Shown here one piece after another: positions 51,560 to 62,406 of a DNA stretch of 64,000 bases. Both the position numbers and the translations under genes were made by a program. The notes beneath the pieces are model-generated. The model saw only the letters and a list, made by a program, of their open reading frames with translations. It did not search any database and had not been told where the DNA came from. Positions within the stretch are counted from its first letter, which is position 1. The number at the start of each line of letters is the position of its first letter. Location of the stretch: the NCBI RefSeq assembly GCF_029887935.1, contig NZ_JARXRO010000014.1:680010-744009 (forward strand), read 5' to 3'. Origin of the DNA: Luteimonas kalidii (GTDB lineage Bacteria > Pseudomonadota > Gammaproteobacteria > Xanthomonadales > Xanthomonadaceae).

Positions 51560-52891
51560 TCCGCCCTTCAGGTTCGCCTTCTTGAGCAGGCTTTCGTACT
51601 GGTGCGACATCAGGTGGGCCTGGATCTGGGCGATGAAGTCCATCACCACGACCACCACGATCAGCAGCGACGTGCCGCCGAAGTAGAACGAGACGCCCAG
51701 CTCGGCGCGCATGAACTCCGGCAACAGGCACACCAGCACCAGGTAGGCGGCGCCGGCAGCGGTGAGCCGCGTCAGCACCGCGTCGATGTACTCGGCGGTG
51801 GCCTTGCCCGGACGGATGCCAGGCACCAGCGCGCCGGACTTCTTCAGGTTGTCCGCAGTCTCCTGCGAGTTGAACACCAGCGCGGTGTAGAAGAACGCGA
51901 ATCCGGCGATCAGGCCCGCATAGAGCAGGATGTAAAGCGGTTCGCCGGGCGAGAGCGCCTGCGCCACCCGCTGCAGCCACTGGGCCGAACCGGCCTGGCC
52001 GAACCAGGTGGTGGCGGTGGCCGGGAACATGATGATCGACGAGGCGAAGATCGCCGGGATCACGCCGGCCATGTTCAGCTTCAGCGGCAGGAACGAGGTC
52101 TGGTTCATGTACGCGTTGCGACCACCCTGGCGGCGCGCGTAGTTCACGGTGATCCGGCGCTGGCCACGCTCGACGAACACCACGAAGTAGGTGAAGGCCA
52201 GCACCAGCACCGCGATCACGATGACCGCGATCGGGCTCATGTCGCCGTTGCGGGCGGCCTCGATCGTACCGATCACGGCGCTGGGCAGACCCGCCACGAT
52301 GCCGGCGAAGATGATCAGCGACACGCCGTTGCCGATGCCACGCTCGGTCACCTGTTCGCCCAGCCACACCAGGAACATGGTGCCGGCGGTCAGCGCCACG
52401 ATCGCGGTGAGCACGAAGCCCGGTCCGGGGGCGTACACCACCGGGATGCCGGTCCCCGCACCCTGGCTCTGCAGCGCGATCGCGATGCCGGCCGACTGGA
52501 AGATCGCCAGCGGGATCGCGCCGATGCGCGACCACTGGGTGATCCGGCGCCGTCCGGACTCGCCCTCCTTCTGGATCGCCTTCAGGCTGGGCACGATCTG
52601 CACCATCAGCTGCATGACGATCGAGGCGGAGATGTAGGGGATCACGTTCAGCGCGAACAGGCTGAAGCGCTCCAGCGCTCCACCGGAGAACATGTTGAAC
52701 ATGTCCACGATGGTGCCTTCCTGCCGCTCCATCAGCTGCAGCATCGCGTCCGGGTTCACGCCCGGCACCGGGATGAAGCAGCCGATGCGGTAGACGATCA
52801 GCGCGCCGAGCACGAACAGCAGGCGCTGGCGCAGCTCGGTGAACTTGCCCGCGCCGGCCAGACCCGACATCGCTCCTGCGCTTCGCGCCAT
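51545..52891 (-). CDS. secY: Protein translocase subunit SecY
   Basis: SecY is the central channel of SecYEG. The 448-residue protein has ten membrane helices, with [20 protein letters not shown] at the N terminus and conserved [19 protein letters not shown]. Start 52891 ([10 protein letters not shown]) resembles related SecY proteins; an internal ATG at 52870 has the better GGAG spacing and cannot be excluded. Last gene of the spc operon. Confidence 0.96.
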   Translation of the reverse strand: MARSAGAMSGLAGAGKFTELRQRLLFVLGALIVYRIGCFIPVPGVNPDAMLQLMERQEGTIVDMFNMFSGGALERFSLFALNVIPYISASIVMQLMVQIVPSLKAIQKEGESGRRRITQWSRIGAIPLAIFQSAGIAIALQSQGAGTGIPVVYAPGPGFVLTAIVALTAGTMFLVWLGEQVTERGIGNGVSLIIFAGIVAGLPSAVIGTIEAARNGDMSPIAVIVIAVLVLAFTYFVVFVERGQRRITVNYARRQGGRNAYMNQTSFLPLKLNMAGVIPAIFASSIIMFPATATTWFGQAGSAQWLQRVAQALSPGEPLYILLYAGLIAGFAFFYTALVFNSQETADNLKKSGALVPGIRPGKATAEYIDAVLTRLTAAGAAYLVLVCLLPEFMRAELGVSFYFGGTSLLIVVVVVMDFIAQIQAHLMSHQYESLLKKANLKGGARTR

Positions 52892-52898
52892 GCCCTGC

Positions 52899-53333
52899 TT
52901 ACTCCTGGATCGAGCCGCCGGCGGCCTCGATCGCCGCGCGCGCACCGGCCGTCACCAGCAGGCCCTTGAGCACGAGCTTCTTCGAGACGTCGCCCTTCTT
53001 GACGATCTTGGCCTTCTTCGCGATGCGCGGCACCAGCTTGGCCGCGCGCAGCGCGGCGAGGTCGACGTCGCCCTCGAGCTTGTCGAGCTGGTACAGGAAC
53101 ACTTCCGCGGTGTCGGCCTTGAGCTTGGAGCGGAAGCCGATCTTCGGCAGCCGCATGTGCATGGGCATCTGGCCGCCTTCGAAGCCGGCCTTGATCTTGC
53201 CCTTGCCGGCGCGCGCGAACGAACCCTTGTGGCCGCGGCCGGCGGTCTTGCCGAGGCCGGAACCGATGCCGCGACCGACCCGGGTGCGCTCCTTGCGGGC
53301 GCCGTCGGCGGGCTTGAGCGTGTTGAGCTTCAT
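52899..53333 (-). CDS. rplO: 50S ribosomal protein L15
   Basis: The 144-residue product starts [26 protein letters not shown] with the Gly-rich [13 protein letters not shown] extension that threads into 23S rRNA. It lies 4 bp after rpmD and 7 bp before secY. Confidence 0.97.
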   Translation of the reverse strand: MKLNTLKPADGARKERTRVGRGIGSGLGKTAGRGHKGSFARAGKGKIKAGFEGGQMPMHMRLPKIGFRSKLKADTAEVFLYQLDKLEGDVDLAALRAAKLVPRIAKKAKIVKKGDVSKKLVLKGLLVTAGARAAIEAAGGSIQE

Positions 53334-53337
53334 GTGA

Positions 53338-53535
53338 TTACTCCTCGACCCGGACCAGGTAGTGGACCTTGTTGATCAGGCCACGGACCTGCGGGCTGTC
53401 CTTCAGTTCGCGGACGTCGTTGAGCTTGTTCAGGCCGAGCGCACGCACCGACAGGCGGTGCTTCGCCTGCGAGCCGCGCAGACCCTTGACCAGACGCACC
53501 TTGACGATGCCGCCGGTGGCTTCGTTCTTAGCCAT
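53338..53535 (-). CDS. rpmD: 50S ribosomal protein L30
   Basis: The 65-residue product contains [22 protein letters not shown], the L30 signature. ATG at 53535 lies inside rpsE (8-bp overlap), so its translation depends on S5 translation. Confidence 0.96.
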   Translation of the reverse strand: MAKNEATGGIVKVRLVKGLRGSQAKHRLSVRALGLNKLNDVRELKDSPQVRGLINKVHYLVRVEE

Positions 53536-54067
53536 GGACGATGTCCTCCAGCTTCTTGCCGCGCTTGGCCGCAATCTTGGCGGGGGAATGCATCGACTCC
53601 AGGCCCCTGACCGTCGCGCGCACCAGGTTGATCGGGTTGCGCGAACCGACGGCCTTGGCCAGCACGTCCTTGACGCCCACCGCCTCGAGCACGGCGCGCA
53701 TCGCGCCACCGGCGATCACGCCGGTACCTTCGGACGCGGGCTGCATGAACACGCGGGCCGCGCCGTGGCCGGCCTTGACGGTGTGCCACAGGGTGGCGCC
53801 GTTGAGGTCGACGTTGCTCATGTTCTTGCGCGCGTACTCCATCGACTTCTGGATCGCGACCGGCACTTCGCGCGCCTTGCCGTAGCCGAAGCCGACCTTG
53901 CCGTTGCCGTCGCCCACCACCGTCAGCGCGGTGAAGGTGAACTGGCGACCGCCCTTGACCGTCTTGCTGACGCGGTTGACCGCGATCAGCTTCTCGATCA
54001 TGCCGTCGTCCATCTCTTCGCGGTCGCGATTACGGTCGCGCCCGCGGGACTCACGTTGTTCTGCCAT
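53528..54067 (-). CDS. rpsE: 30S ribosomal protein S5
   Basis: This 179-residue protein has a dsRBD-like N domain ([24 protein letters not shown]) and a C domain ([20 protein letters not shown]). S5 forms the mRNA entry channel with S3 and S4. The first 18 residues are an extra Arg/Asp/Glu-rich tail ([13 protein letters not shown]). A 168-bp hairpin-bearing spacer separates it from rplR. Confidence 0.97.
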   Translation of the reverse strand: MAEQRESRGRDRNRDREEMDDGMIEKLIAVNRVSKTVKGGRQFTFTALTVVGDGNGKVGFGYGKAREVPVAIQKSMEYARKNMSNVDLNGATLWHTVKAGHGAARVFMQPASEGTGVIAGGAMRAVLEAVGVKDVLAKAVGSRNPINLVRATVRGLESMHSPAKIAAKRGKKLEDIVHG

Positions 54068-54166
54068 TGCCGTATCTCTTGATTCTGAAGGGAATTGGCG
54101 GCTGTGCCGCTTATGGTTGTGGTCAGGAGCGGTGGACCGCGTCCGCGGGCAGAAGCCGCGGGGCGT

Positions 54167-54230
54167 CCGGTGCATGCCCGCACCGGCGGGTCGAGATCGA
54201 AAGCGGTATGGCGACTGCCGTCCCGCTTTC
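54167..54230. repeat. Two hairpins in the rplR-rpsE spacer
   Basis: CCGGTGC-ATGCCC-GCACCGG (54167-54186) and a longer structure GAAAGCGG/CCGCTTTC (54199-54206 with 54223-54230) enclosing GGC-GACT-GCC. This spacer (54068-54235, 168 bp) is far longer than most others in the spc operon. Confidence 0.55.
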
Positions 54231-54235
54231 AAGCA

Positions 54236-54589
54236 TCAGAACTGCAGGCCACCCTCGCGGGCGGCATCGGCCAGGGCCTTGATGCGGCCGTGGTAGCGAT
54301 AGCCGGAACGATCGAAAGCGACCTGCTCCACGCCTGCGGCGCGCGCCTTCTCGGCGATCGCGCGACCGACCTTCGCGGCCGCCTCGGCGTTCTTGCCGCT
54401 CTTCAGGCCTTCGCGCAGGTCGGCCTGGGTGGTGCTGGCCGCGGCCAGGACCTTCGAGCCGTCGGCGCTAAACACCTGGGCGTAGACGTGCTGTCCGGTG
54501 CGCAGCACCGACAGGCGCGGCACGCCGAGTTCGCGGATGTGCGCGCGGGTCGACTTGGCGCGGCGCAGGCGGGCGATTTTCTTGTCCAT
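54236..54589 (-). CDS. rplR: 50S ribosomal protein L18
   Basis: The 117-residue 5S-rRNA-binding protein starts [22 protein letters not shown] and ends [26 protein letters not shown], the standard L18 C terminus. Confidence 0.97.
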   Translation of the reverse strand: MDKKIARLRRAKSTRAHIRELGVPRLSVLRTGQHVYAQVFSADGSKVLAAASTTQADLREGLKSGKNAEAAAKVGRAIAEKARAAGVEQVAFDRSGYRYHGRIKALADAAREGGLQF

Positions 54590-54621
54590 GGTCTGTTCTC
54601 TGGCGGGAAGCGGATCGGCCC

Positions 54622-55149
54622 TTAGGCCTTCTTGGCTTCCTTGCGGATGATGGTTTCGTCGGAGTACTTCACGCCCTTGCCCTTGTAGGGCTCCGGCGGA
54701 CGGAATCCACGGATCTTAGCGGCGACTTCACCCACCAGCTGCTTGTCCGCGCCCGCGACCAGGATCTCGGTCTGGGTCGGCGTGGTGATCGTGATCCCTT
54801 CGGGGGCCTTGAACACGACCGGATGCGAGAAGCCGAGCGAGAGGTTCAGGTCCTTGCCCTGGACCGCGGCGCGGTAACCCACACCCACCAGCTCGAGCTT
54901 GCGCTCGAAGCCCTGGGACACGCCGTGGACCATGTTCGCGACGATCGCGCGCAAGGTGCCGGTGAGGGCGATCTGCGCTGGATCGTTGGCCGAGAGCAGC
55001 GCGTTGCCGTCCTCGATGGTGATCTGGATGTCGGCCGGCTTGGGAACCGACAGCGTTCCCTTCGGGCCCTTGACGCTGATCGAGCCCGGCTGCGAGCTCA
55101 CTTCCACGCCCTTGGGCAGTGCGACCGGCTTCTTGGCGATACGGGACAT
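54622..55149 (-). CDS. rplF: 50S ribosomal protein L6
   Basis: The 175-residue product starts [17 protein letters not shown] and has the C-terminal [14 protein letters not shown] signature. Located near the factor-binding site. Start at 55149; 23 upstream codons are read-through. Confidence 0.97.
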   Translation of the reverse strand: MSRIAKKPVALPKGVEVSSQPGSISVKGPKGTLSVPKPADIQITIEDGNALLSANDPAQIALTGTLRAIVANMVHGVSQGFERKLELVGVGYRAAVQGKDLNLSLGFSHPVVFKAPEGITITTPTQTEILVAGADKQLVGEVAAKIRGFRPPEPYKGKGVKYSDETIIRKEAKKA

Positions 55150-55162
55150 GTGCGTTTCTCCC

Positions 55163-55558
55163 TTAGGCCACGAAGCACAGGACTTCACCGCCGACGCCCT
55201 GCTGGCGCGCCTGCGCATCGGTCATGATGCCTTTCGAGGTGGAGATGATCGCGACGCCGAGGCCGTTGAGCACCTTGGGCAGCGCGTCCTTGCCGCGGTA
55301 CTGGCGCAGGCCCGAGCGCGAGACGCGCTTGAGCTGCTCGATCACCGGGCGGCCTTCGTAGTACTTCAGCTCGAGCTCGAGCTCGGACTTGGCGCCGTTC
55401 TCGGACACGCGCAGGTCGGCGATGTAACCCTCGTTCTTGAGAACGTTGGCGATCGCGACCTTGGTCTTGGAAGACGGCATCTTCACCGTCGGCTTGCCGA
55501 CCGCGGCCGCATTCCGGATGCGGACCAGCATGTCGGCGATGGGATCAGTCATGCTCAT
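55163..55558 (-). CDS. rpsH: 30S ribosomal protein S8
   Basis: The 131-residue product starts [17 protein letters not shown] and ends [26 protein letters not shown]. Primary assembly protein and, in E. coli, the spc-operon repressor. Preceded by a 208-bp spacer. Confidence 0.97.
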   Translation of the reverse strand: MSMTDPIADMLVRIRNAAAVGKPTVKMPSSKTKVAIANVLKNEGYIADLRVSENGAKSELELELKYYEGRPVIEQLKRVSRSGLRQYRGKDALPKVLNGLGVAIISTSKGIMTDAQARQQGVGGEVLCFVA

Positions 55559-55650
55559 GGAAGTTCCTTATGAGTGCACCGATATCCGCTTTCGCGAAAA
55601 TCTGTTCGGATTGTCTCCGGCCGGCCTGGGGCCGCCGGGGGACCGGTCCA

Positions 55651-55757
55651 TCCGCGAACGCGGACGAGCCGGCAAGTATATACCAACGCCAGGCCGCCTG
55701 GCGACGACGTCGCCCTGCCCCGGCCAGCACCGGGTCCGGCCGCGTCGCCGCGGCCGG
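55651..55757. repeat. Hairpins in the rpsN-rpsH spacer
   Basis: TCCGCG-AA-CGCGGA (55651-55664), CGCCAGG-CCG-CCTGGCG (55687-55703) and CCGGCCGCG-TCGC-CGCGGCCGG (55736-55757, a 9-bp stem 10 bp past the rpsN stop). A TATACT hexamer (minus strand, 55680-55675) could be a -10, but has no -35 partner. Confidence 0.55.
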
Positions 55758-55766
55758 AAGCGACCC

Positions 55767-56072
55767 TTACCAGCTTGCCTTGCGCAGGCCCGGCACGTCG
55801 CCGCGCATGGTGGCTTCGCGCAGCTTGTTGCGGCCCAGGCCGAACTTCGAGTAGACGCCGCGGGGACGACCCGTCAGCGCGCAACGCGTGGTCTGGCGCG
55901 CCGGCGAGGAATCACGCGGAAGCTTCTGCAGCCGGGTCGCGGCCTCGATCTTCTCTTCGTAGCTCGCGGACTGGCTGCTGATGGTCTTCTTCAGCTCGGC
56001 GCGCTTGTCGGCATGCTTCTTCACCAGCTTGGCGCGCTTGGCCTCGCGGTTGACCATGGAGGTCTTGGCCAT
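55767..56072 (-). CDS. rpsN: 30S ribosomal protein S14 (zinc-free type)
   Basis: The 101-residue long form lacks the CxxC pairs of zinc-type S14. It starts [19 protein letters not shown] and ends [26 protein letters not shown] region-wise as expected. It lies 9 bp behind rplE. Confidence 0.96.
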   Translation of the reverse strand: MAKTSMVNREAKRAKLVKKHADKRAELKKTISSQSASYEEKIEAATRLQKLPRDSSPARQTTRCALTGRPRGVYSKFGLGRNKLREATMRGDVPGLRKASW

Positions 56073-56081
56073 GTGGTTTCC

Positions 56082-56624
56082 TCAGTTGCGGAACGGGAAG
56101 CGGAACGCTTCGAGCAGCGCCTTGGCTTCCGCGTTGGTCTTGGCGGTGGTGGTGATGGCGATATCCATGCCGCGGATCGCGTCGACCTGGTCGAAGTCGA
56201 TTTCCGGGAAGATGATCTGCTCCTTCACGCCCATGTTGTAGTTGCCGCGGCCGTCGAACGAACGGCCCGAGACGCCGCGGAAGTCGCGAACGCGCGGCAG
56301 CGAGACGTTGACCAGGCGGTCGAGGAACTCGTACATGCGATTGCGGCGCAGCGTGACCTTGCAGCCGATCGGCCAGCCGTCGCGGATCTTGAACGAGGCC
56401 ACCGACACGCGCGACTTGGTCACCAGCGGCTTCTGGCCGCTGATGCGCGCCATGTCGGCAGTCGCGTTCTCGAGGATCTTCTTGTTCGCCGCGGCCTCGC
56501 CCACGCCCATGTTGAGCGTGATCTTGGTCAGCCTCGGTACCTGCATGATGTTGGTGTAGCCGAACTGCTCCATGAGCTTCGGCACCACCTCATCCCTGTA
56601 GAACTGTTCCAGACGGGTCGTCAT
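56082..56624 (-). CDS. rplE: 50S ribosomal protein L5
   Basis: The 180-residue 5S-rRNA-binding protein starts [19 protein letters not shown] and has [10 protein letters not shown] and the [17 protein letters not shown] end motif. Confidence 0.97.
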   Translation of the reverse strand: MTTRLEQFYRDEVVPKLMEQFGYTNIMQVPRLTKITLNMGVGEAAANKKILENATADMARISGQKPLVTKSRVSVASFKIRDGWPIGCKVTLRRNRMYEFLDRLVNVSLPRVRDFRGVSGRSFDGRGNYNMGVKEQIIFPEIDFDQVDAIRGMDIAITTTAKTNAEAKALLEAFRFPFRN

Positions 56625-56653
56625 CTTCTTGATTCCTGGTTTCCGGCGGGCCT

Positions 56654-56965
56654 TCAGACCGCCTCGCCGCTCGAGCGGAACACGCGCAGCCGCCGTCCAT
56701 CCTCGAGCACCTTGGTACCGACGCGCTCGCCCTTGCCGGAGGCAGGGTTGAACAGCATCACGTTCGACACGTGGATCGGCGACTCGCGCTCGATCACGCC
56801 ACCGGGCTGGCCGGCCTGCGGGTTGGGCTTGGTGTGGCGCTTGACGATGTTGATGTTCGACACGACGACCTTGTCGCCGAGCACGCGCACCACGTCGCCG
56901 GTCTTGCCCTTGTCGCGACCCGCGATCACGACCACCTGGTCGCCCTTCTTGATTCGATTAGCCAT
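56654..56965 (-). CDS. rplX: 50S ribosomal protein L24
   Basis: This 103-residue KOW-domain protein starts [23 protein letters not shown]. It initiates 50S assembly by binding 5' 23S rRNA. It lies 15 bp after rplN. Confidence 0.97.
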   Translation of the reverse strand: MANRIKKGDQVVVIAGRDKGKTGDVVRVLGDKVVVSNINIVKRHTKPNPQAGQPGGVIERESPIHVSNVMLFNPASGKGERVGTKVLEDGRRLRVFRSSGEAV

Positions 56966-56980
56966 TGTCGTTTCCTCCGC

Positions 56981-57349
56981 TCACAGCACTTCGGGCGCGA
57001 GCGAGACGATCTTCATGAACTTCTCGGAACGCAGTTCGCGGGTCACGGGCCCGAAGATGCGCGTGCCGATCGGCTCGTGCTTGTTGTTCAGCAGCACGGC
57101 GGCGTTGCCGTCGAAGCGGATCAGCGAACCGTCCGCGCGACGCACGCCCTTGCGGGTGCGCACCACGACGGCGTCGTAGACCTCGCCCTTCTTGACCTTG
57201 CCGCGCGGGATCGCGTCCTTGACCGAGACCTTGATGATGTCGCCGATCGCGGCGTAACGGCGCTTGGAGCCGCCGAGCACCTTGATGCACATCACTTCCT
57301 TGGCACCGGAATTGTCGGCCACGTCGAGGTGGCTCTGCATCTGGATCAT
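56981..57349 (-). CDS. rplN: 50S ribosomal protein L14
   Basis: The 122-residue product starts [20 protein letters not shown] and contains [20 protein letters not shown]. First gene of the spc segment; the 15-bp gap to rpsQ leaves no room for a separate promoter, so S10 and spc genes probably form one transcript. Confidence 0.97.
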   Translation of the reverse strand: MIQMQSHLDVADNSGAKEVMCIKVLGGSKRRYAAIGDIIKVSVKDAIPRGKVKKGEVYDAVVVRTRKGVRRADGSLIRFDGNAAVLLNNKHEPIGTRIFGPVTRELRSEKFMKIVSLAPEVL

Positions 57350-57364
57350 TTCAGTGCCTCCTTC

Positions 57365-57628
57365 TTACTCGGCCGCGCGCGCGACGATCTCGACCACGCG
57401 CCAGTTCTTGGTCTTGGACAGCGGCGCCACTTCCACGAGGCGGACGATGTCGCCTTCCTTCGCGGCGTTGTCGGCGTCGTGGGCGTGCAGCTTGGTCGAG
57501 CGACGGATGTACTTGCCGTACAACGCGTGCTTCACGTTGCGCTCGACCAGAACGGTCACGGTCTTGTCCATCTTGTCGCTGACCACCCGGCCCTGGACCG
57601 TGTTCTGCTTCTTTTCGCTGTTGTTCAT
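57365..57628 (-). CDS. rpsQ: 30S ribosomal protein S17
   Basis: This 87-residue OB-fold protein has [19 protein letters not shown] and [21 protein letters not shown]. Last gene of the S10 segment. Confidence 0.97.
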   Translation of the reverse strand: MNNSEKKQNTVQGRVVSDKMDKTVTVLVERNVKHALYGKYIRRSTKLHAHDADNAAKEGDIVRLVEVAPLSKTKNWRVVEIVARAAE

Positions 57629-57639
57629 GGTCGTGTGCC

Positions 57640-57828
57640 TTACTTCTTCGACCCGAGCAGCGTGTTCACGCGCGCGATCTCGCGGCGCACACGACGTGCT
57701 TCGTGGGTCTTGGTCAGCTGGCCGGTCGCCTTCTGCATGCGCAGCGCGAACCGTTCCTTCTGCAGCTCCAACATGTGGCTCTGCAGCTCGTTGGCGGACT
57801 TGCCGCGCAGTTCCTTGATCGTCGCCAT
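57640..57828 (-). CDS. rpmC: 50S ribosomal protein L29
   Basis: This 62-residue helical hairpin protein starts [20 protein letters not shown]. Its ATG shares bases with the rplP stop (TGATG), so translation is coupled. L29 forms part of the tunnel-exit docking site. Confidence 0.96.
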   Translation of the reverse strand: MATIKELRGKSANELQSHMLELQKERFALRMQKATGQLTKTHEARRVRREIARVNTLLGSKK

Positions 57829-58241
57829 CAGCGCACCGTCCGGGTCACGAAAGTGGTGGTGACCGAGAGCTTGGCGGCGGCCAGGCGGAACGCCTCGCGC
57901 GCGACGGCCTCGTCGACGCCCTCGATCTCGTAGATCATGCGGCCGGGCTGGATCTGCGCCACCCAGTACTCGACGCCACCCTTGCCCGAGCCCATGCGGA
58001 CTTCGATCGGCTTCTTGGTGATCGGCTTGTCGGGGAACACGCGGATCCACATCTTGCCGCCGCGCTTGACGTGGCGGCTGATCGAGCGGCGGCCGGCCTC
58101 GATCTGGCGCGCGGTCAGCTGACCGGTGGCGGTCGCCTTCAGGCCGTACTCGCCGAAGCTGACGGCATTTCCGCTCCACGCCAGGCCGTCGTTGCGGCCC
58201 TTGTGCATCTTGCGGTACTTGGTTCGCTTGGGTTGCAGCAT
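57828..58241 (-). CDS. rplP: 50S ribosomal protein L16
   Basis: The 137-residue product starts [19 protein letters not shown] and contains [17 protein letters not shown]16 organises the A-site region of 23S rRNA. Confidence 0.97.
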   Translation of the reverse strand: MLQPKRTKYRKMHKGRNDGLAWSGNAVSFGEYGLKATATGQLTARQIEAGRRSISRHVKRGGKMWIRVFPDKPITKKPIEVRMGSGKGGVEYWVAQIQPGRMIYEIEGVDEAVAREAFRLAAAKLSVTTTFVTRTVR

Positions 58242-58244
58242 GGT

Positions 58245-58997
58245 TTAGTCCCTCGCCTCGCGGTCGCCACGGTCGCGGCGCGGTCCACGCGGACGCTCGC
58301 GATCGCCACGGTCGCCGCGATCGTTGCCGCGCGGCGAATCGTCCTGCTTCTCCTGGCCCACCTGGCTGAAATCGAAGATCTCGCCCTTGTAGATCCAGGT
58401 CTTGATGCCGATGATTCCGTAGGTCGTCTTGGCCTCGGCGAAGCCGTAATCGACGTCGGCGCGCAGCGTGTGCAGCGGCACGCGACCTTCGCGGTACCAC
58501 TCCGAACGCGCGATCTCGGCGCCGTTGAGGCGGCCTGCGACGTTGACCTTGATGCCCAGCGCGCCCAGGCGCATCGCGTTGCCGACGGCGCGCTTCATCG
58601 CGCGGCGGAACATGATGCGGCGCTCGAGCTGCTGCGCGATCGATTCGGCGACCAGCTGCGCGTCGAGCTCTGGCTTGCGCACCTCGGTGACGTTGATGTG
58701 GGCGGGCACGCCCATCATCTCGCTCACGTCCTTGCGCAGCTTCTCGATGTCCTCGCCGCGCTTGCCGATCACCACGCCCGGGCGGGCGGTATGGATCGTC
58801 ACGCGCGCGGTCTTGGCCGGACGCTCGATCAGGATCTTGCTGATGCCGGCCGCGGCGAGCCGCTTGCGCAGCATCTCGCGGACCTTCAGGTCGGCCGTCA
58901 GGTAGCCGGCGTATTCCTTCTTTCCGGCGTACCACTTGGAGTTCCAGTCCTTGGCGATGCCCAGGCGGATACCGGTGGGATGAACTTTATGACCCAT
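58245..58997 (-). CDS. rpsC: 30S ribosomal protein S3 with Arg/Asp-rich tail
   Basis: This 250-residue protein starts [20 protein letters not shown], with KH domain ([17 protein letters not shown]) and C domain ending [15 protein letters not shown]. Residues 211-250 are a low-complexity tail with repeated GDR units ([20 protein letters not shown]), making it longer than E. coli S3 (233). S3 is part of the mRNA entry helicase. ATG lies 1 nt past the rplV stop. Confidence 0.97.
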   Translation of the reverse strand: MGHKVHPTGIRLGIAKDWNSKWYAGKKEYAGYLTADLKVREMLRKRLAAAGISKILIERPAKTARVTIHTARPGVVIGKRGEDIEKLRKDVSEMMGVPAHINVTEVRKPELDAQLVAESIAQQLERRIMFRRAMKRAVGNAMRLGALGIKVNVAGRLNGAEIARSEWYREGRVPLHTLRADVDYGFAEAKTTYGIIGIKTWIYKGEIFDFSQVGQEKQDDSPRGNDRGDRGDRERPRGPRRDRGDREARD

Positions 58998-58998
58998 G

Positions 58999-59391
58999 TT
59001 ACTTGCCCTCTCCCACGACGACGGTGATGTGGCTGGTGCGCTTGAGGATGCGCGTGCCACGACCCTTCGCGCGGGCCATGAAGCGCTTGAGCGTCGGGCC
59101 TTCGTCGACGGTGATCGTGGCGATCTTCAGCTCGTCGATGTCGGCACCGGCGTTGTTCTCGGCGTTGGCGATCGCGGACTCGACCAGCTTCCTGATCATG
59201 GCCGCAGCCTTCTTGTCGGAGAACTTCAGCAGGCTGACCGCGCGCTCGGCCGGCAGGCCGCGGACCTGGTCGGCGACCAGGCGCGCCTTCTGCGGCGAGA
59301 TGCGGGCGGTGCGAAGCACCGCGGTGCGCTTGTTGACCTCGGTGCGCGCGCGCCGGGCCTCTTCGTGCTTGGCTCGTGTTGCCTTGTCCAT
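58999..59391 (-). CDS. rplV: 50S ribosomal protein L22
   Basis: This 130-residue protein has [21 protein letters not shown] and the tunnel-lining beta hairpin ([19 protein letters not shown]). The N terminus carries about 15 extra residues ([18 protein letters not shown]) before the conserved core. Confidence 0.96.
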   Translation of the reverse strand: MDKATRAKHEEARRARTEVNKRTAVLRTARISPQKARLVADQVRGLPAERAVSLLKFSDKKAAAMIRKLVESAIANAENNAGADIDELKIATITVDEGPTLKRFMARAKGRGTRILKRTSHITVVVGEGK

Positions 59392-59401
59392 CGTGCGCTC
59401 C

Positions 59402-59671
59402 TTACCTGCCCGACTTCTTGTCGCCGCCGTGACCCTTGAAGGTCCGCGTCAGCGCGAATTCGCCGAGTTTGTGGCCAACCATGTTCTCGTTGACCAGCAC
59501 CGGAATGTGGTTGCGGCCGTTGTGGACGGCGATCGTGAAGCCCACCATTTCCGGCAGGATCATCGAGCGGCGCGACCAGGTCTTGATCGGCTTCTTGGTG
59601 TTGCCCGCCACTTCCACCTTCTTGATCAGGTGGTGGTCGACGAACGGGCCCTTCTTCAGTGAACGTGCCAT
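59402..59671 (-). CDS. rpsS: 30S ribosomal protein S19
   Basis: The 89-residue product starts [20 protein letters not shown] and has [21 protein letters not shown]. Located in the 30S head with S13; partner of RimM during assembly. Confidence 0.97.
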   Translation of the reverse strand: MARSLKKGPFVDHHLIKKVEVAGNTKKPIKTWSRRSMILPEMVGFTIAVHNGRNHIPVLVNENMVGHKLGEFALTRTFKGHGGDKKSGR

Positions 59672-59677
59672 GGTCTA

Positions 59678-60505
59678 TCAGCTCCTGCGGTCGCGCACGA
59701 TGAACTGCTGCGTCCGCTTGTTCTTGCGGGTCTTGTAGCCCTTGGTCGGCACGCCCCACGGGGTGACCGGGTGCGGGTTGCCCTGGCCGGCCTTGGCCTC
59801 GCCACCGCCATGCGGGTGGTCGACCGGGTTCATCGCGGCGCCGCGGACGGTCGGCTTGATGCCGCGCCAGCGCTTGGCGCCCGCCTTGCCCAGCTTCTCG
59901 AGGTTGTGCTCGACGTTGCCGACCTCGCCGATGGTGGCGCGGCACTCGGCCGGCACCCGGCGCATCTCGCCCGAACGCAGGCGGATCAGCGCGTAGACGC
60001 CTTCGCGCGCGACCAGCTGCACACCGGCGCCCGCGGCGCGGGCGATCTGCGCGCCCTTGCCCGGCTTCATCTCGATGCAGTGGACCGTCGAGCCGACCGG
60101 GATGTTGCGCAGCGGCAGCGTGTTGCCCGCGCGGATCGGGGCATCGTTGCCCGCGATCACCTGGTCGCCGGCCTTCAGGCCCTTGGGCGCAATGATGTAA
60201 CGGCGCTCGCCATCGACGTAGCACAGCAGCGCGATGTGCGCGGTGCGGTTGGGATCGTATTCGATCCGCTCCACGCGCGCCGGGATGCCTTCCTTGTCGC
60301 GCTTGAAGTCGATGATGCGGTAGTGCTGCTTGTGGCCACCGCCGATGTGGCGCGTGGTGATGCGACCGTGGTGGTTGCGGCCGCCGGACTTGCCCTGCGG
60401 CTCGACGAGCGCGGCATGCGGCGCTCCCTTGTGCAGGTCGGGCGTCACCACGCGGACCGCGCTGCGGCGGCCGGGGGACGTGGGCTTGAACTTCATCAAA
60501 GGCAT
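59678..60505 (-). CDS. rplB: 50S ribosomal protein L2
   Basis: The 275-residue product starts [20 protein letters not shown] and contains [22 protein letters not shown] and [14 protein letters not shown] with the conserved histidine near the peptidyl-transferase centre. Confidence 0.98.
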   Translation of the reverse strand: MPLMKFKPTSPGRRSAVRVVTPDLHKGAPHAALVEPQGKSGGRNHHGRITTRHIGGGHKQHYRIIDFKRDKEGIPARVERIEYDPNRTAHIALLCYVDGERRYIIAPKGLKAGDQVIAGNDAPIRAGNTLPLRNIPVGSTVHCIEMKPGKGAQIARAAGAGVQLVAREGVYALIRLRSGEMRRVPAECRATIGEVGNVEHNLEKLGKAGAKRWRGIKPTVRGAAMNPVDHPHGGGEAKAGQGNPHPVTPWGVPTKGYKTRKNKRTQQFIVRDRRS

Positions 60506-60515
60506 GGGAGCTTCC

Positions 60516-60815
60516 TCAGGCCGTCGCGTTGATCACGTCGATCGACTGGCCTTCGGCCAGCGTCACGTACGCCTTGCGCCAGCTGCCGCGGCTGCCCTGG
60601 CGCTGACGGAAGGACTTGCTCTTTCCCTTCACGTTCACCACATTGACAGCGGACACCTTGACGTCGAACAGCTTCTCGATCGCGGCCTTGATGTCGGCCT
60701 TGGTCGCATCTTTCGCCACTTCGAACGCGTACTGGTTGGATACTTCCTGCAGGCGCGCGGTCTTTTCGGACACGCGCGGCGCACGGATCACTTCATAGAG
60801 CTTGGCGTCGTTCAT
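60516..60815 (-). CDS. rplW: 50S ribosomal protein L23
   Basis: This 99-residue tunnel-exit protein docks trigger factor and SRP. Start [19 protein letters not shown] at 60815 overlaps the rplD stop (ATGA) with GAGGAG 8 nt upstream. A GTG three codons earlier falls on top of that ribosome site and is rejected. Confidence 0.96.
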   Translation of the reverse strand: MNDAKLYEVIRAPRVSEKTARLQEVSNQYAFEVAKDATKADIKAAIEKLFDVKVSAVNVVNVKGKSKSFRQRQGSRGSWRKAYVTLAEGQSIDVINATA

Positions 60816-61417
60816 GCCAGCCACTCCTCGATCTTCTTCACCGCGCCGGTGGTGAACAGCACACTGTCGGCACCGACCAGCGACACGGGGTCCAGACCCT
60901 GCACGTCGCGCACTTCGACGTACGGCAGGTTGCGCGCGGACAGGTACAGGTTCTCCGAGGCGTCCTCGGTCACGATCAGCGGCCGACGGCCGAGCTCGAA
61001 ATCCTTCAGCTTCGTCACCAGGCCACTGGTCTTCGGCGCGTCGACGTCGAACGACTCGACCACGGTGATCCGGCCCTGGCGGTTGAGCTCGGACAGGATC
61101 ACGGCCATGGCCGCGCGGTACTGCTTGCGGTTGACCTTCTGCGCGAAGCTGCGCGGCTTGGCCGCGAAGGTCACGCCGCCGCCGACGAAGATCGGGGCCG
61201 TCAGGGCGCCGTGACGCGCGCCGCCGCCCTTCTGCTTCTTCGACTTCTTGGTGGTGCCGTTGACTTCGGCGCGCGTCTTCTGCGCCTTGGTGCCCGCGCG
61301 ACCGGCGTTGCGATAGGCGACGACGACCTGGTGGACCAGGTCCTCGCTGAATTCGCGGCCGAAGATCGCGTCGGAGACGGACAGGCTGTTGTTGCTACCG
61401 TTGATGGCGAGTTCCAT
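60812..61417 (-). CDS. rplD: 50S ribosomal protein L4
   Basis: The 201-residue product starts [20 protein letters not shown] and has the tunnel loop [26 protein letters not shown] segment. In E. coli L4 also represses and attenuates the S10 operon; a long leader is present here upstream of rpsJ. Confidence 0.97.
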   Translation of the reverse strand: MELAINGSNNSLSVSDAIFGREFSEDLVHQVVVAYRNAGRAGTKAQKTRAEVNGTTKKSKKQKGGGARHGALTAPIFVGGGVTFAAKPRSFAQKVNRKQYRAAMAVILSELNRQGRITVVESFDVDAPKTSGLVTKLKDFELGRRPLIVTEDASENLYLSARNLPYVEVRDVQGLDPVSLVGADSVLFTTGAVKKIEEWLA

Positions 61418-61429
61418 CGTCGTCTCTCC

Positions 61430-62083
61430 TTATCCCTTGCTCGAGGGGCGTACGACGACGTCGCCGCCCGGAGCGCCCGGAACCGCGCCCTTCACGGCGA
61501 TCAGGCCGCGTTCGGCGTCGACCTTGACCACCTGCAGGCGCTGGGTGCTCTGCGTATCGGCGCCCATGTGGCCGGACATCTTCTTGCCCGGAAACACGCG
61601 ACCCGGCGTCTGGCGCTGGCCGATCGAGCCCGGCGAGCGGTGCGACAGCGAGTTGCCGTGCGTGGCGTCGCCCATCTTGAAGTTCCAGCGCTTGATCGTG
61701 CCCTGGAAGCCCTTGCCCTTGGTGACGCCCTGGACGTCGACCAGCTGGCCGACTTCGAAGATGTCGGCCTTGATCTCGCCGCCGATCTGGAAGTCGGCGA
61801 TCTTGTCGTCGGCCACGCGCAGCTCCCACAGGCCGCGGCCGGCCTCGACCTTAGCCTTGGCCAGGTGGCCGGCCTCGGGCTTGGTCAGCAGCGAGGCGCG
61901 CTTGACGCCCGCGGTGACCTGCACGGCGCTGTAGCCGTCGGTCTCCAGCGTCTTGATCTGGGTGATGCGGTTGGGGGTCGCTTCGATCAGGGTCACCGGC
62001 ACGGACTTGCCGTCCTCGGTGAACACCCGGCTCATCCCGGCCTTGCGGCCGACGATGCCCAACGAATGGATCTTCGCGGTCAT
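61430..62083 (-). CDS. rplC: 50S ribosomal protein L3
   Basis: The 217-residue product starts [21 protein letters not shown] and has [20 protein letters not shown] and the central [20 protein letters not shown] loop, the PrmB methylation-site region (Gln). Start 62083. Confidence 0.97.
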   Translation of the reverse strand: MTAKIHSLGIVGRKAGMSRVFTEDGKSVPVTLIEATPNRITQIKTLETDGYSAVQVTAGVKRASLLTKPEAGHLAKAKVEAGRGLWELRVADDKIADFQIGGEIKADIFEVGQLVDVQGVTKGKGFQGTIKRWNFKMGDATHGNSLSHRSPGSIGQRQTPGRVFPGKKMSGHMGADTQSTQRLQVVKVDAERGLIAVKGAVPGAPGGDVVVRPSSKG

Positions 62084-62094
62084 GGTGGCGGGCC

Positions 62095-62406
62095 TCAGGT
62101 CAGCTTGATCTGGACGTCGACGCCAGCCGCGAGCTCGAGCTTCATCAGCGCGTCCACGGTCTTGTCGTTGGGGTCGACGATGTCGAGCACGCGCTTGTGC
62201 GTGCGGGTCTCGTACTGGTCGCGGGCGTCCTTGTCGACGTGCGGCGACACCAGCACGGTGTAGCGCTCGATCTTGGTCGGCAGCGGGATCGGGCCGCGCA
62301 CCTGCGCGCCGGTCCGCTTGGCCGTTTCGACGATCTCGCTCGCGGAACGGTCGATCAGCCGATGATCGAACGCCTTGAGCCGGATCCGGATTTTCTGGTC
62401 CGCCAT
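62095..62406 (-). CDS. rpsJ: 30S ribosomal protein S10 / NusE
   Basis: The 103-residue product starts [22 protein letters not shown] and ends [13 protein letters not shown]10 doubles as NusE in antitermination complexes. First gene of the S10 operon, with a leader of about 320 nt. Confidence 0.97.
   Translation of the reverse strand: MADQKIRIRLKAFDHRLIDRSASEIVETAKRTGAQVRGPIPLPTKIERYTVLVSPHVDKDARDQYETRTHKRVLDIVDPNDKTVDALMKLELAAGVDVQIKLT

Noticed and set aside
55675..55680. TATACT in the rpsN-rpsH spacer as an internal promoter
   Set aside because: No -35 hexamer at 16-18 bp and the upstream side is a GC hairpin; not enough to list as a promoter.
58245..58364. S3 tail as a frameshift artefact
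   Set aside because: The frame is continuous, ends in a normal stop 3 bp before rplP, and the tail has regular GDR units, which a frameshift would not create.
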